A stretch of 64,000 bases of DNA. Origin: Bifidobacterium mongoliense DSM 21395. Its GTDB lineage: Bacteria; Actinomycetota; Actinomycetes; Actinomycetales; Bifidobacteriaceae. Within the stretch, counting starts at the first letter, position 1; each line of letters starts with the position of its first letter. A program made the position numbers and the translations under genes. The stretch lies in NCBI RefSeq assembly GCF_000741285.1, contig NZ_JGZE01000004.1, positions 1 through 64,000 on the forward strand. The letters are read 5' to 3'. Positions 1 through 11,826 of this stretch are shown here, piece by piece. Under the pieces are notes generated by a model. That model did not search any database. It saw only the letters and a list, made by a program, of their open reading frames with translations, and was not told the origin of the DNA.

Positions 1-192
1 GTGGTGGTTGAGAACTGGATAGTGGACGCGAGCAGGAAGACGTGAAGTCTTCTTGCTTTATATATGACAATTTCAGACCGACTCTTGTATTTGGAGTCGA
101 TCGATCGTTTTGTGATCATTATAGTGTGATGATTTGTTGTCTGGGAATAAGCTAGGATTATGGATCTTGCGGCATGGATACCCCATGGGTAT
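1..192 (+). other. 16S-23S rRNA internal transcribed spacer (3' part)
   Basis: The sequence upstream of the 23S gene carries the motif TTGAGAACTGGATAGTGGAC near position 8, which is typical of the spacer in bifidobacterial and other actinobacterial rRNA operons (box B-like antitermination and processing region). No tRNA cloverleaf is visible in this part of the spacer. The 16S gene itself lies outside the window. Confidence 0.75.
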
Positions 193-3247
<3,055 letters not shown>

Positions 3248-3426
3248 TACAATCCCTTTCTTCGGGAGGGGGTCCGTAATGGTTCATAATGGTTGGTTTC
3301 CAGGCGATGATAGCGCTTGGTGGTCACTCAACGATTCAAAGTCATATATGCGCGCGTCCACTCTCCGGTCCCCGAACCACCACCTTCCGGTCCGACGGTT
3401 GGTTGGTCGGCCCGATAATTCAAGAT

Positions 3427-3544
3427 TTGCGGCGGTCAGAGCCTGGGGGAGACGCCCGGTCCCATTCCGAACCCGGAAGCTAAGACCCAGCACGGCGATG
3501 GTACTGCACTCGACAGGGTGTGGGAGAGTAGCGCGCCGCCGCAT
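3427..3544 (+). rRNA. rrf: 5S ribosomal RNA
   Basis: The 5S gene lies about 180 bases after the 23S gene. The ends pair as TGCGGCGG (3428-3435) with CCGCCGCA (3536-3543). Inside are the conserved CCCATTCCGAACCCGGAAG segment (about 3460) and the GGTGTGGGAGAGTAG segment (about 3517). The operon order 16S-23S-5S is the usual one. Confidence 0.93.
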
Positions 3545-3554
3545 TACACGTTGG

Positions 3555-3592
3555 ATGGATCCCGGCGGGCTTGGATGCCCGTCGGGATCCAT
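3555..3592 (+). terminator. Inverted repeat ending the rRNA operon
   Basis: A 16-base stem ATGGATCCCGGCGGGC pairs with GCCCGTCGGGATCCAT (one G-T wobble) around a six-base loop, 10 bases after the 5S gene. It lacks a long T run but its position and strength fit the rRNA operon terminator. Confidence 0.7.
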
Positions 3593-3904
3593 TCGTATAT
3601 CCGGGGGTATGCCGCATGGCATCGCCATCCGCACGCGGCGCACGGACCGTTGCACGGCGGGCCTGCCATGAACACACCACAAACCACCACACCACCCATA
3701 AAACGTCGGATTCAATGGGGAATACGTATGTGGTTCCGTCCCACAACACCGTTATTATCCCCGTTCCCCAGGGTGCCTAGGCGAACGCCGGCGACGAACA
3801 CCGCGTGGATATACCCGGTCAGTGGCTAAGCTGGTGCCTGCAACCATACTGCAATCATGCCGCGCGGACGGCCACGAGCCGTATACCGCGTCAGGCGTGG
3901 CCAA
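3593..3904. other. Intergenic region after the rRNA operon
   Basis: About 310 bases between the rRNA terminator and the aldo/keto reductase ribosome-binding site. I see no coding potential with a ribosome-binding site and no tRNA. It must hold the promoter of the next gene, but no convincing -35/-10 pair stands out. Confidence 0.5.
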
Positions 3905-3916
3905 TAAGGAGGATCC

Positions 3917-4855
3917 TTGGAATACAACGAACTCGGCTCCAGCGGAGTCATCGCGCCGAATGTGGCGCTTGGTGTGATGCGCATCAACACGAAGAGCGCA
4001 CGAGAGGCGGCCGCCATCGTCGGCACCGCCGTCGACCATGGCATCACCTTCTTCGATACGGCCGACTGCTATGCCGCCGGCGACAGCTCGGAACGTCTCG
4101 GCCAGGCCCTCAAGGACGGTGACATCGCCCGCGACCGCGTGCTGTTGCAGACGAAGGTCGGCATCTACCAGCATCCCGGCACCGGCACCATCACCCGCTA
4201 CGATTTTTCGAGCAAACACATTCTCGAGGCCGTGGATGGTGAGCTGCGCCGTCTGCAGACGGACCATGTCGATTTCCTATTGCTGCACCGCCCGGACACC
4301 TTGGTGGATCTGCCCGACCTCGCCAGCGCCTTCGATGAGTTGGAACGCGACGGCAAGGTTCTGCATTTCGGTGTCAGCAATGTGAACCCCATGCAGGTGG
4401 ATCTCCTGCAGAGCGCTCTGTCCCAGAAACTCGAGATCAACCAGTTGCAGTTCGGCCTGGGGCACACGGGTATGCTGGACCAGGAATTCCACGTGAATAT
4501 GAACAGCGCGCCGAGCATCGACCACGATGGTGGGTTGCTTGCTTATTCGCGGTTGCATCATATGACCATCCAGGCGTGGAGCCCGTTCCAATTCGGGTTC
4601 TTTGACGGTGTCTTCCTCGACAACCCGAAGTTCCCTGAGCTCAATGCGGCGCTGGATGCCGTCGCCCAGCATTATGGCGTCTCCAAGAGCGCCGTCGCCG
4701 TGGCATGGATCCTGCGTCATCCGGCGCACATGCAGGTGTTGCTCGGTTCCATGACGCCCAGCCGCATCGCCGATATGGCAGCGGGAACCGATGTGCACAT
4801 CACCGCACAGGAATGGTATGACCTGTACGTTGCCGCGGGCAACGATCTGCCCTGA
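3917..4855 (+). CDS. Aldo/keto reductase (YdhF-like)
   Basis: A 312-residue NAD(P)H-dependent oxidoreductase of the aldo/keto reductase superfamily, cytosolic, probably reducing small aldehydes or ketones. The TIM-barrel motifs are present: DTADCYAAGDSSERLG with the family Asp and Tyr, LQTKVG with the catalytic Lys, LLLHRPD with the His, and a cofactor-binding GSMTPSRI motif near the C-terminus. The start is a TTG with an ideal ribosome-binding site AAGGAGG at 3906-3912; no ATG fits. The substrate cannot be told from sequence. Confidence 0.88.
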   Translation: MEYNELGSSGVIAPNVALGVMRINTKSAREAAAIVGTAVDHGITFFDTADCYAAGDSSERLGQALKDGDIARDRVLLQTKVGIYQHPGTGTITRYDFSSKHILEAVDGELRRLQTDHVDFLLLHRPDTLVDLPDLASAFDELERDGKVLHFGVSNVNPMQVDLLQSALSQKLEINQLQFGLGHTGMLDQEFHVNMNSAPSIDHDGGLLAYSRLHHMTIQAWSPFQFGFFDGVFLDNPKFPELNAALDAVAQHYGVSKSAVAVAWILRHPAHMQVLLGSMTPSRIADMAAGTDVHITAQEWYDLYVAAGNDLP

Positions 4856-4859
4856 TATC

Positions 4860-5114
4860 GTGGCGCACTTCTTTGTCCCCCGACGATGTGCGGCCGCCGA
4901 TAAGATCATGTATCACGACAAGGCGAAAGCCCTCGAGGCCGCCGAGGACAGTCTTGTCGAGCGTGGGGTCACCTTGTGGGTGTATCGATGCCGCTTCTGC
5001 GGCACCTGGCACCTGACCCACCGGGACCCCAACTCCCCGATGACCAATGGCCCTCATACGGGCTCACGAAGGCCGCATTCGCGCAAACGTGGATTCAAAC
5101 CGCGTCGCCGGTAA
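4860..5114 (+). CDS. Small zinc-ribbon-like conserved protein
   Basis: A small basic protein of about 84 residues. It has an isolated Cys near the N-terminus, a helix-forming KALEAAEDSL segment, then WVYRCRFCGTWHLTHRD and a very basic tail (KRGFKPRRR). The C...A..A...YxCxxCxxWHLT arrangement recalls small phage and bacterial zinc-ribbon proteins, so metal and nucleic-acid binding is a fair guess, not an established function. I chose a GTG start at 4860, four bases after the aldo/keto reductase stop, because it keeps the N-terminal Cys; ATG 4908 is the alternative and would give 68 residues. There is no clear ribosome-binding site for either, so translational coupling is likely. Confidence 0.6.
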   Translation: MAHFFVPRRCAAADKIMYHDKAKALEAAEDSLVERGVTLWVYRCRFCGTWHLTHRDPNSPMTNGPHTGSRRPHSRKRGFKPRRR

Positions 5115-5197
5115 CATCCATCCACGTGCCGCGTGGTGGCCGGATACACGCCGGCGAACGGTACGTCCGCACCCGCCGTGTATCCGACCGCGCAAGG

Positions 5198-5986
5198 TCA
5201 ACGGCTGAGGTCGAAGCCCTGCCGAGCGGCGATGGGGGCCACCGGCCGGATCAGGGGGCCTTCATCCGTGGAGGCCTTGGCGATCTGGTCGCTGAATGGG
5301 CCGACCGGGCGGTCGGCGTGACGCAGGTCGTAGTAGTGATGCAACGTCGCGTCGAACTCGCCCACAGACTCCAGGATCGTGGCGTCGTCGCCGGGGTACG
5401 CGTTGTCGAAGAACTGCATGCGTCGTGGCATACGAGGCTTGAGCGCCGGTGATTCGGCGGGTTTGCCGATGGCCAGTGCGAGAACCGGATAGGTCAGTTC
5501 CGGCAGATGCAGGAGATCGATGAGCCGATTGGCGTCGTTGAGTACGGATCCGAGGATCACACATCCCAAGCCGAGCGCATTGGCCGCGGTTTCCATGCTC
5601 TGCAGGGCCAGCGTCGCATCGTTCTGTCCCTGGATGTACCGGTAGCTCACGTTGAGCGTTGGAGAGTCGGCAGCGGCAGTGGTGCCGCCGTCGGCCGCAT
5701 GACGCGCTATCGCGAGATTGCGGTGTTCGTCGACCACGAAGACATACAGCAACGGCGCCTGGGCGATGTAGTCCTGGTTGCCGATATCCGCCAGAGCCCG
5801 CTTCAGGCCGTCATCGGTGATGCGGATAGCGGACCAGTCGTTGAGGAACTGGCTGGATGCGGCCTGCTGGGCCGCGCGTTCGAGCAGGTCGACGATATCG
5901 GGATCGATCGGTTCGGGGGCGAAGTGTCGGATGGATCGTCGGTTGAGCAGGGTGTGGATGACCGTATTGGTGCTGTGTTCGTTCAT
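5198..5986 (-). CDS. Nitroreductase family NAD(P)H-dependent flavin oxidoreductase (NfsA-like)
   Basis: A 262-residue FMN-dependent reductase of the NfsA/FRP type, likely reducing nitro compounds, quinones or flavins in the cytosol. The N-terminal LLNRRSIRHFAPEPID is the FMN-binding signature of the family. SMETAANALGLGCVILGS and LALAIGKPAE are the later conserved blocks, followed by the FDATLHHYYDLR segment typical of the C-terminus. The gene converges on the small zinc-ribbon gene. Upstream of the ATG the sequence TGTAGACCGACACT has no clear ribosome-binding site, so it may be leaderless. Confidence 0.85.
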   Translation of the reverse strand: MNEHSTNTVIHTLLNRRSIRHFAPEPIDPDIVDLLERAAQQAASSQFLNDWSAIRITDDGLKRALADIGNQDYIAQAPLLYVFVVDEHRNLAIARHAADGGTTAAADSPTLNVSYRYIQGQNDATLALQSMETAANALGLGCVILGSVLNDANRLIDLLHLPELTYPVLALAIGKPAESPALKPRMPRRMQFFDNAYPGDDATILESVGEFDATLHHYYDLRHADRPVGPFSDQIAKASTDEGPLIRPVAPIAARQGFDLSR

Positions 5987-6123
5987 AGTGTCGGTCTACA
6001 ACGCTTCGCGCGCATCCGCGCGACGCGTTCACGCTCGGCGGATGCGGACGCCATGGCGTATGGCGACCGCCGAGCGCTGAGCCTGCGCGCCCGGTGACGG
6101 CAGTGCGAGGAGTGCCGGCGGCC

Positions 6124-6546
6124 TCAGCGCTGCTTTGCTTCGCGGCGATGTTGCAGCCGCGACACCAGATGCTGTGATCCGCGATCCGAGAGCTGCGAAA
6201 TCACGGCGCCGAACGCCGACGAGACCGCCGCGAACAGCAGGCTCATCATGAGGCCCTGACGGCGTGAGTCCTCTTCGGTTTCCTTGTTCACGCCTCCATG
6301 ACGGGCGACGCCGGCATTCCATATAGTTTCGAAGATCTTGCCCGCCACCAATCCGGCGATCGCGGGCAACGCCATTCTGATGATCTTGTCGCCCACGGTA
6401 TCGGGGTCGTCGATACGTTCCTGTTGCATAGCCGTCACCTTGTCGTTGAACGTCTCCAGCCTATGGACCAGTGCGTCGGCGCTCGCCGACCAATCGCCGC
6501 CGGCGTCGAAGCCATCGTCTTGGGTGTCCATCGTCTGCTTATTCAT
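6124..6546 (-). CDS. DUF4235-type membrane protein
   Basis: A 140-residue protein with a hydrophilic N-terminus, a central hydrophobic segment (residues about 58-78, ALPAIAGLVAGKIFETIW), a second one (about 100-120, LMMSLLFAAVSSAFGAVI) and a basic tail. This two-segment pattern with the GKIFETIW block matches the actinobacterial DUF4235 family, whose function is unknown. No ribosome-binding site precedes the ATG. Instead a TAGTAT hexamer lies six bases upstream on the coding strand, so the mRNA is probably leaderless. Confidence 0.7.
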   Translation of the reverse strand: MNKQTMDTQDDGFDAGGDWSASADALVHRLETFNDKVTAMQQERIDDPDTVGDKIIRMALPAIAGLVAGKIFETIWNAGVARHGGVNKETEEDSRRQGLMMSLLFAAVSSAFGAVISQLSDRGSQHLVSRLQHRREAKQR

Positions 6547-6719
6547 AGGCCCATACTAATTCAACGTGTGGTTCGCCGTTTGATGTGCGCTGCGCGTGAA
6601 GGGGCTGCGGGACATATGCACCGCCACGGGTGATCGGCCTGAGCATTGCCGCCCGTGTCCCGATGACACCGCCGGTGCCGTGCCGTGGTCGTACCGGGAG
6701 ACGTATTACAGTGGTGGGT

Positions 6720-7418
6720 ATGGCTACATTCAGCACATCGGGCAATGATGCCCAGCATCCCGGATACCTGGTCCTGCTGCGTCACGGGCAGACCGCGTGG
6801 AGCGTGTCCGGCCAGCATACGGGTCGCACGGATATCCCTCTGACCGCTGTCGGGCAAGGGCAGGCGGTTGCGGCGGGCGCACGCATACGTCGGGAGTTCC
6901 CCGAGGGGTTCGCCGAGGGGCGTGTGTTCTCCAGTCCGCTGCGGCGTGCACGGCAGACCGCGCAGTACGCCGGATTCGCCGGGGCGGCGACATGTCCTGG
7001 TATCGCGGAGTGGGATTACGGTCGGGCGGAGGGCCGGACCCGAACGCAGATCAGTGAGGCTTGGCAGGGGGATTGGGATTTGTGGCGTGACGGCACCCAG
7101 GTGCTTGGGCACGAATATGAGGGAGAGCATGATGAGCTGCTCCCCTCCGGTGAGACCGTGCGGGTGCGCAACACCGCCGGCGAGGCGCTCGACGAGGTGG
7201 CGGCGCGCGCCCGGGGCGTCGTGGAGGACGTGCTGCCCGTCATCGAGGGGGGAGAGAGCGTGCTGCTTGTCGCCCACGCCCACATCCTGCGCATCCTCAC
7301 GACGCAGTGGCTTGGCGTCGACCCGCATGTGGCCAAGCTCCTGCGGCTCGATACGGCCCATTTCAGCGTGCTGAGCCTGTACAAAGGCGATAGGGTCATC
7401 GATCACTGGAACGTGTGA
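6720..7418 (+). CDS. Histidine phosphatase family protein
   Basis: A 232-residue phosphatase of the phosphoglycerate mutase-like branch. LVLLRHGQTAWSVSGQHTGRTDIPLT carries the catalytic RHG histidine, SSPLRRARQTA the second phosphate-binding arginines, EWDYGRAEGRT the acid/base glutamate region and LLVAHAHILRI the second catalytic histidine. The substrate is unknown; many members are broad phosphatases. The frame stays open further upstream, but the ATG at 6720 is preferred because homology begins right after it and because TACAGT sits at 6707-6712, seven bases upstream, the spacing of a leaderless gene. Confidence 0.85.
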   Translation: MATFSTSGNDAQHPGYLVLLRHGQTAWSVSGQHTGRTDIPLTAVGQGQAVAAGARIRREFPEGFAEGRVFSSPLRRARQTAQYAGFAGAATCPGIAEWDYGRAEGRTRTQISEAWQGDWDLWRDGTQVLGHEYEGEHDELLPSGETVRVRNTAGEALDEVAARARGVVEDVLPVIEGGESVLLVAHAHILRILTTQWLGVDPHVAKLLRLDTAHFSVLSLYKGDRVIDHWNV

Positions 7419-7442
7419 TCGCCGGTACGGAGCCGAGGATAT

Positions 7443-7456
7443 TGCAACCGGTTGCA
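7443..7456. promoter_or_regulatory. LacI-type operator palindrome upstream of the sugar-binding protein
   Basis: A perfect 14-base palindrome, TGCAACCGGTTGCA, with the central CG typical of LacI-family operators. It lies about 180 bases before the binding-protein gene and resembles the sites in front of the permease, alpha-glucosidase and LacI genes of this window. Confidence 0.65.
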
Positions 7457-7502
7457 TCGCCTGTGGCCCTAATTGTCGTGGGCCGATGGGTAAGGCCTAG
7501 TA

Positions 7503-7541
7503 TTGCCATCGTTTGCAGCTTGGGCCGTTACGGGGCATAAT
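7503..7541 (+). promoter_or_regulatory. Promoter of the sugar-binding protein with overlapping operator
   Basis: TTGCAG (7513-7518) and CATAAT (7536-7541) are spaced by 17 bases, a good housekeeping-sigma promoter. The imperfect palindrome TGCCATCGTTTGCA (7504-7517) covers the -35 element. Its centre is 61 bases from the centre of the perfect palindrome at 7443, about six helical turns, which would allow DNA looping by a tetrameric or paired repressor. Confidence 0.55.
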
Positions 7542-7622
7542 AGAAGATGTAGTTAGATTATTCTTCCGAAGACGTCGGTGTTGACAGATGGCGTCGTCGG
7601 GTGAGAAAGGGAAGGTTCATCG

Positions 7623-8945
7623 ATGAATCACGTATGTAAATCGGCCATCGCTTTGGTAGCCGTGGCCGCCATGTCGTTGGGTGTTGCAGCCTGTGGGGGT
7701 GCGAGCTCGAATAGCGGCAAAGGTAGTGTGTACTATCTGAATTTCAAACCTGAAGCCGCCGATCAGTGGAAGGGTCTCGCCAAGGCGTACACCAAGGAGA
7801 CCGGAGTCCCGGTCAATGTGCAGACAGCGGCGTCGGGAACCTATGAGCAGCAGCTGAAGAGCGAGATGGCGAAAACGGCGGCTCCCACGCTGTTCCAGGT
7901 GAACGGCCCCGTTGGTTACGCCAATTGGAAGACCTACACCGCCGACATGAAGTCGACGGATGTCTACAAGGAATTGCAGAACCCCGACATCGCGCTCAAG
8001 GACGGGGGCAAGGTCGTCGGTGTGCCTTACGCCATGGAGACGTATGGCCTGATCTACAATCGGGATATTCTCAACAAGTACGTCGCGTTGCCCGGAGCCA
8101 AGGTGAAGGCGATCAAGGACATCGATTCCTTCCCCGCGCTCAAGGCCGTCGCCGATGACATGCAGGCGCGCAAGGACGAACTGGGCATCAAGGGCGCGTT
8201 CACGTCGGCGGGCTTCGATGCCAGTTCGGATTGGCGGTTCAAGACCCATCTGGCGAATCTGCCGTTGTATTACGAGCTGCGGGAGAACAAGATCACGACC
8301 CAGCCCGCGACGATCAAGGGCACGTATCTGCCGGAATTCAAGAACATCTTCGATCTGTATCTTCGCGACTCCACCACCCCGCCCAGCCAGTTGAGCTCAA
8401 AGACGGCCGATGATGCGAATTCGGAGTTCGCTCTCGGACAGGCGGCGTTCTACCAGAACGGCACCTGGGCCTGGACGGATCTGCAGAAGGCCGGCATGAA
8501 GGCGGATCAGATCAGCATGATGCCGATCTACATCGGCGGGCCCGATGAGAAGAACGGCGGTCTGGCCACCGGTTCGGAGAACTACTGGTGCATCAACGCC
8601 AAGGCTTCCGAGAAGGATCAGAAGGCCACCGCCGATTTCCTCAAGTGGGTGATCACCTCGGATACGGGTAAGAACGCACTGAGCAAGGAGATGGGCTTCA
8701 CCGCGCCATTCAAGACGTTCTCGTCCGTCAAGAACGACAATCCCCTGGTGGAGGCCGCGGTAGAGGATCAGAAGTCCGGGAAGATTCCGGTGTCGTGGAA
8801 CTTCACCATGATGCCCTCTGAGCAGTGGAAGAACAACCTGGGCAACGCCATGCTGGAGTATGCGCAGGGCACCGGCAAGTGGGATGCAGTGAAGAATGCC
8901 TATGTCGATGGCTGGGCAAAGGAATATGCGGCCACGCACGAGTGA
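7623..8945 (+). CDS. ABC transporter sugar-binding lipoprotein
   Basis: A 440-residue extracellular solute-binding protein (family 1, MalE-like). It has a lipoprotein signal peptide with lipobox VAAC, the lipidated residue being Cys24, so it is anchored to the outside of the membrane. The mature part has the usual family features, such as PYAMETYGLIYNRDIL and the C-terminal AMLEYAQGTGKWDAV helix. A ribosome-binding site GGGAAGG lies about 10 bases before the ATG. No permease follows; the next gene is convergent. The likely partners are the permeases at 22521-24208, which share an operator motif. The ligand is probably an oligosaccharide with alpha-glucosidic bonds, inferred only from the nearby GH13 enzyme. 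Confidence 0.9.
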   Translation: MNHVCKSAIALVAVAAMSLGVAACGGASSNSGKGSVYYLNFKPEAADQWKGLAKAYTKETGVPVNVQTAASGTYEQQLKSEMAKTAAPTLFQVNGPVGYANWKTYTADMKSTDVYKELQNPDIALKDGGKVVGVPYAMETYGLIYNRDILNKYVALPGAKVKAIKDIDSFPALKAVADDMQARKDELGIKGAFTSAGFDASSDWRFKTHLANLPLYYELRENKITTQPATIKGTYLPEFKNIFDLYLRDSTTPPSQLSSKTADDANSEFALGQAAFYQNGTWAWTDLQKAGMKADQISMMPIYIGGPDEKNGGLATGSENYWCINAKASEKDQKATADFLKWVITSDTGKNALSKEMGFTAPFKTFSSVKNDNPLVEAAVEDQKSGKIPVSWNFTMMPSEQWKNNLGNAMLEYAQGTGKWDAVKNAYVDGWAKEYAATHE

Positions 8946-9016
8946 TGCTCGTCGGAGCGGCCTTGCTGTGCTGATGGTGCGGTGAGGCTGTTCGTGTGGC
9001 GGTAGAACAGTGTATT

Positions 9017-9072
9017 CGGGTGTGGGTGTGTGCGGGATCGATCTGTGTGGTCGCCGTACGCACCCACACCCG
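9017..9072. terminator. Inverted repeat between convergent genes
   Basis: CGGGTGTGGGTG (9017-9028) pairs perfectly with CACCCACACCCG (9061-9072) around a 32-base loop. It lies between the binding-protein gene and the convergent YesL-like gene and may end transcription from both sides. Confidence 0.45.
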
Positions 9073-9120
9073 TTTCATTGTCGGTCGGTGTCGGGACGCA
9101 CCGCTCGGGCGTGGTGCAGT

Positions 9121-9756
9121 CTAGCGACGGCCTTCGGGTGAGGTCGGTGAATGACCTGTTGTGGTGTATTCAGCCAGCGCTCGCTCCAGGAGGGGGACGT
9201 GCAGCATCAGCAGCGAGCCGTATCCCAGTATGACGAGAAGAAACAGTCCTTGCGGCATGTAGAGCCATGAGCAGACGAGCAGAGCGGCGAATGCCACGTC
9301 GATGATGAGGAGCATGAGTGTGGTGCCGGCGTGCGATATGCCGAAAACGAAGGCATTGATGAGTGTACGGCCGACAGGATTCGAAAACCGGGCCTGCAGT
9401 GCCCATGCCCACTCGAAGCCGATGGCCCAGAGGATGCTGACGGTGAATTGGGCGATCAGCAGGGGCAGAATGCGCCACGTTGCCCATGTGTAGGCGATCG
9501 CGACGAGGGTGGGGCCAAAACACAGCCATATCGTCGTGGACTGAAGGAAGTTGTTCCTGAAGGACCGCATATAGGTCTTGGTTAGGTGTCCCTCGCCCCG
9601 TAGTGTCCTTCGGGCCGTGTCGTGACCGGCGGCCAACGTCGCGCCGATGGTGATGATCGGAATGCTGGTGAGCAACATGAGGACGTTGAGCCATATACCG
9701 TCAACGAGACCGTTCAGGCCTCGCATGAATCCGGAATCCGGTGACAGCATCTGCAT
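9121..9756 (-). CDS. YesL-like (DUF624) integral membrane protein
   Basis: A 211-residue protein with about five hydrophobic segments, starting MQMLSPDSGFMRGLNGLVDG, followed by WLNVLMLLTSIPIITIGATLAA and the motif AGHDTARRTLRGEGH. This is the pattern of the YesL/DUF624 family, membrane proteins of unknown function that are often linked to carbohydrate ABC transporters and glycoside hydrolases, as here. A ribosome-binding site GGAG precedes the ATG. It is divergent from the alpha-glucosidase gene. Confidence 0.75.
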   Translation of the reverse strand: MQMLSPDSGFMRGLNGLVDGIWLNVLMLLTSIPIITIGATLAAGHDTARRTLRGEGHLTKTYMRSFRNNFLQSTTIWLCFGPTLVAIAYTWATWRILPLLIAQFTVSILWAIGFEWAWALQARFSNPVGRTLINAFVFGISHAGTTLMLLIIDVAFAALLVCSWLYMPQGLFLLVILGYGSLLMLHVPLLERALAEYTTTGHSPTSPEGRR

Positions 9757-9926
9757 GGCGCTCCTGACGATACGGCCGATGGTGGGACGTCGACCATTCT
9801 AGCTCGATTCCGGGTGGCGGCTGGCGGCATGCGCCGGCATAGGGGCTCCTGATGCCGTGACTGGCGGCGGTATCCGACTCACGTGGTGGGCCCCGACGCG
9901 GCGACACAGCAAGTGAGCTCCTCTGG

Positions 9927-9940
9927 TGATATCGTTGTCA
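9927..9940. promoter_or_regulatory. LacI-type operator upstream of the alpha-glucosidase
   Basis: TGATATCGTTGTCA with a central CG. It matches the minus-strand site in front of the lacI-type gene (TGATAGCGTTGTCG at 12900-12913) at 12 of 14 positions. It lies 72 bases before the alpha-glucosidase start and also between the divergent YesL-like gene and this enzyme. Confidence 0.55.
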
Positions 9941-10011
9941 TCGTTCTGGTCGCCCGCCGTGAAACGTTGATGCGGTGTCCGGGGTGGCAACGTCATCATG
10001 GAGAGGAAGTC

Positions 10012-11787
10012 ATGACCGCAAACAACGAACGGGCCGATTGGTGGAAACAAGCGGTCGTTTATCAGGTGTATCCGCGCAGTTTCAAGGATGCGAACGGCGA
10101 CGGGCTCGGCGACATCGCGGGCATCACGTCCAAGATCGGGTATCTGAAGGACCTGGGCGTCGACGCCCTGTGGCTTTCCCCGTTCTACCCATCGGAGTTG
10201 GCCGACGGTGGATACGATGTCATCGATTATCGCAATGTGGATCCGCGACTCGGCACCATGGACGATTTCGACGCCATGGTGGATGCCGCGCATGGCGCCG
10301 GCATGAAGGTCATGGTCGACATCGTGCCGAATCACACCTCCGACCGGCATGCCATGTTCCAGGAGGCGTTGCGCGCGGGGCGCGGTTCCGCCGCCCGTGA
10401 TCGCTACATCTTCCGTGAGGGGCGCGGCGAGCATGGCGAGCTTCCGCCGAACGACTGGCTCTCCCTCTTCGGCGGCTCGGCATGGGAGCGTGTCGATGAC
10501 GGCCAGTGGTATTTGCACATCTTCGCCGTGCAGCAGCCCGATCTCAACTGGCGCAACCCCGAGGTGCACGAGGAATTCAACGCCACCTTCCGTTTCTGGA
10601 GCGACCACGGCACGGACGGGTTCCGCATCGACGTGGCTCACGGCCTGGCGAAGGACTTCCATGGTGCCTCCCTTGAGGAGCTCGGCAGGCGCTACCCGGT
10701 GCATCAGGTCATGAACCATGACGGCATGCATCCGCTGTGGGACCGTGACGAAGTCCATGAGATCTACCATGAGTGGCGCAAGGTCTTCAACGAGTACCAG
10801 CCTCCCCGTTTCGCCGTCGGCGAGGCCTGGGTGGTGCCCGAGCATCAGTATCGTTACGCCTCCCAGGACGAACTGGGCCAGGTGTTCAACTTCGAATTCG
10901 CCAAGGCCGACTGGACCGCCGACGCCTTCCGCACCGCCATCGAGGAAGGCCTCGAATCGGCGCAGGAGACGCACGGGTCGACCACCACCTGGGTGATGAA
11001 CAATCACGACGTGCCGCGCAGCGCTTCACGCTACGGGCTGCCGCAGGTGGCGGCGGCGAACTATCATCAGCTCGCCAAGGACTGGATCCTGCGCGACGGC
11101 ACCACGTACACGGAGGACCGTGATCTCGGTGAGCGCAGGGCGCGGGCGGCCATCCTCATGGAGGCCGGTCTGCCCGGGTCGATGTACGTCTATCAGGGCG
11201 AGGAGCTCGGCCTGTTCGAGGTGCCGGACATCCCCTGGAACCGGCTCGAGGATCCGACCGCACGCTTCACGCGTGGCGGCTTCACCGAGAAGGGCCGTGA
11301 CGGTTGCCGTGTGCCGTTGCCGTGGGATGCGGCCGATGCCCCGGAGCCCGCGGACTGGAATGCGCATTTCGGTCATGGGGCGTCCTTCGGATTCTCTCCC
11401 GCTCGTCGCACGGGGGACGGGGCTCCCGCGGCTGAGCCGCATCTGCCCCAACCGCTGTGGTATGGCCGGTATGCCGTGAACGTCGAGGATCGCGATCCTG
11501 ATTCGATGCTCGGCCTGTACCGTACCGTCCTTGGCCTGCGTGCCTCGTTGTTCGGGTCGGCGGATGATGCGGTGTGCCGGATGGTCGAGGCCGGGCCCGA
11601 TGTCATCGCCTATACCCGTACCGTGGCTGACGATGCGAAGAACCCTGGATCTCGGTTGGTGAGTATGACGAACTTCGGCGGCACGCCGGTCGAAGTCCCC
11701 GGGGGTGAGGTGGTGCTGTCGTCCGTGCCGTTGCAGGATGGGCGCCTTCCTCAGGATGCGACGGCCTGGGTGCTCGTCAGGCAGTGA
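10012..11787 (+). CDS. GH13 alpha-glucosidase
   Basis: A 591-residue cytosolic glycoside hydrolase of family 13 that should release glucose from the non-reducing end of alpha-glucosides. Conserved regions in order are VYQVYPRSFKDANGDGLGD, DIVPNHTS, GFRIDVAHGL (nucleophile Asp), AVGEAWV (acid/base Glu) and NNHDVPR (stabilising Asp). The VAHG wording after the nucleophile fits actinobacterial alpha-glucosidases (bifidobacterial AglA/AglB type) better than oligo-1,6-glucosidases. There is no signal peptide, so the substrate must be imported. The ATG at 10012 has GAGAGGAAG just upstream; the longer reading frame 5' of it lacks homology. Confidence 0.88.
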   Translation: MTANNERADWWKQAVVYQVYPRSFKDANGDGLGDIAGITSKIGYLKDLGVDALWLSPFYPSELADGGYDVIDYRNVDPRLGTMDDFDAMVDAAHGAGMKVMVDIVPNHTSDRHAMFQEALRAGRGSAARDRYIFREGRGEHGELPPNDWLSLFGGSAWERVDDGQWYLHIFAVQQPDLNWRNPEVHEEFNATFRFWSDHGTDGFRIDVAHGLAKDFHGASLEELGRRYPVHQVMNHDGMHPLWDRDEVHEIYHEWRKVFNEYQPPRFAVGEAWVVPEHQYRYASQDELGQVFNFEFAKADWTADAFRTAIEEGLESAQETHGSTTTWVMNNHDVPRSASRYGLPQVAAANYHQLAKDWILRDGTTYTEDRDLGERRARAAILMEAGLPGSMYVYQGEELGLFEVPDIPWNRLEDPTARFTRGGFTEKGRDGCRVPLPWDAADAPEPADWNAHFGHGASFGFSPARRTGDGAPAAEPHLPQPLWYGRYAVNVEDRDPDSMLGLYRTVLGLRASLFGSADDAVCRMVEAGPDVIAYTRTVADDAKNPGSRLVSMTNFGGTPVEVPGGEVVLSSVPLQDGRLPQDATAWVLVRQ

Positions 11788-11826
11788 GCGGGGCGGGGGG
11801 AATGCAGACGGTCGGCCGTGCGTTCC

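Noticed and set aside
1-192. A tRNA gene in the 16S-23S spacer
   Set aside because: No cloverleaf can be drawn from the visible part of the spacer.
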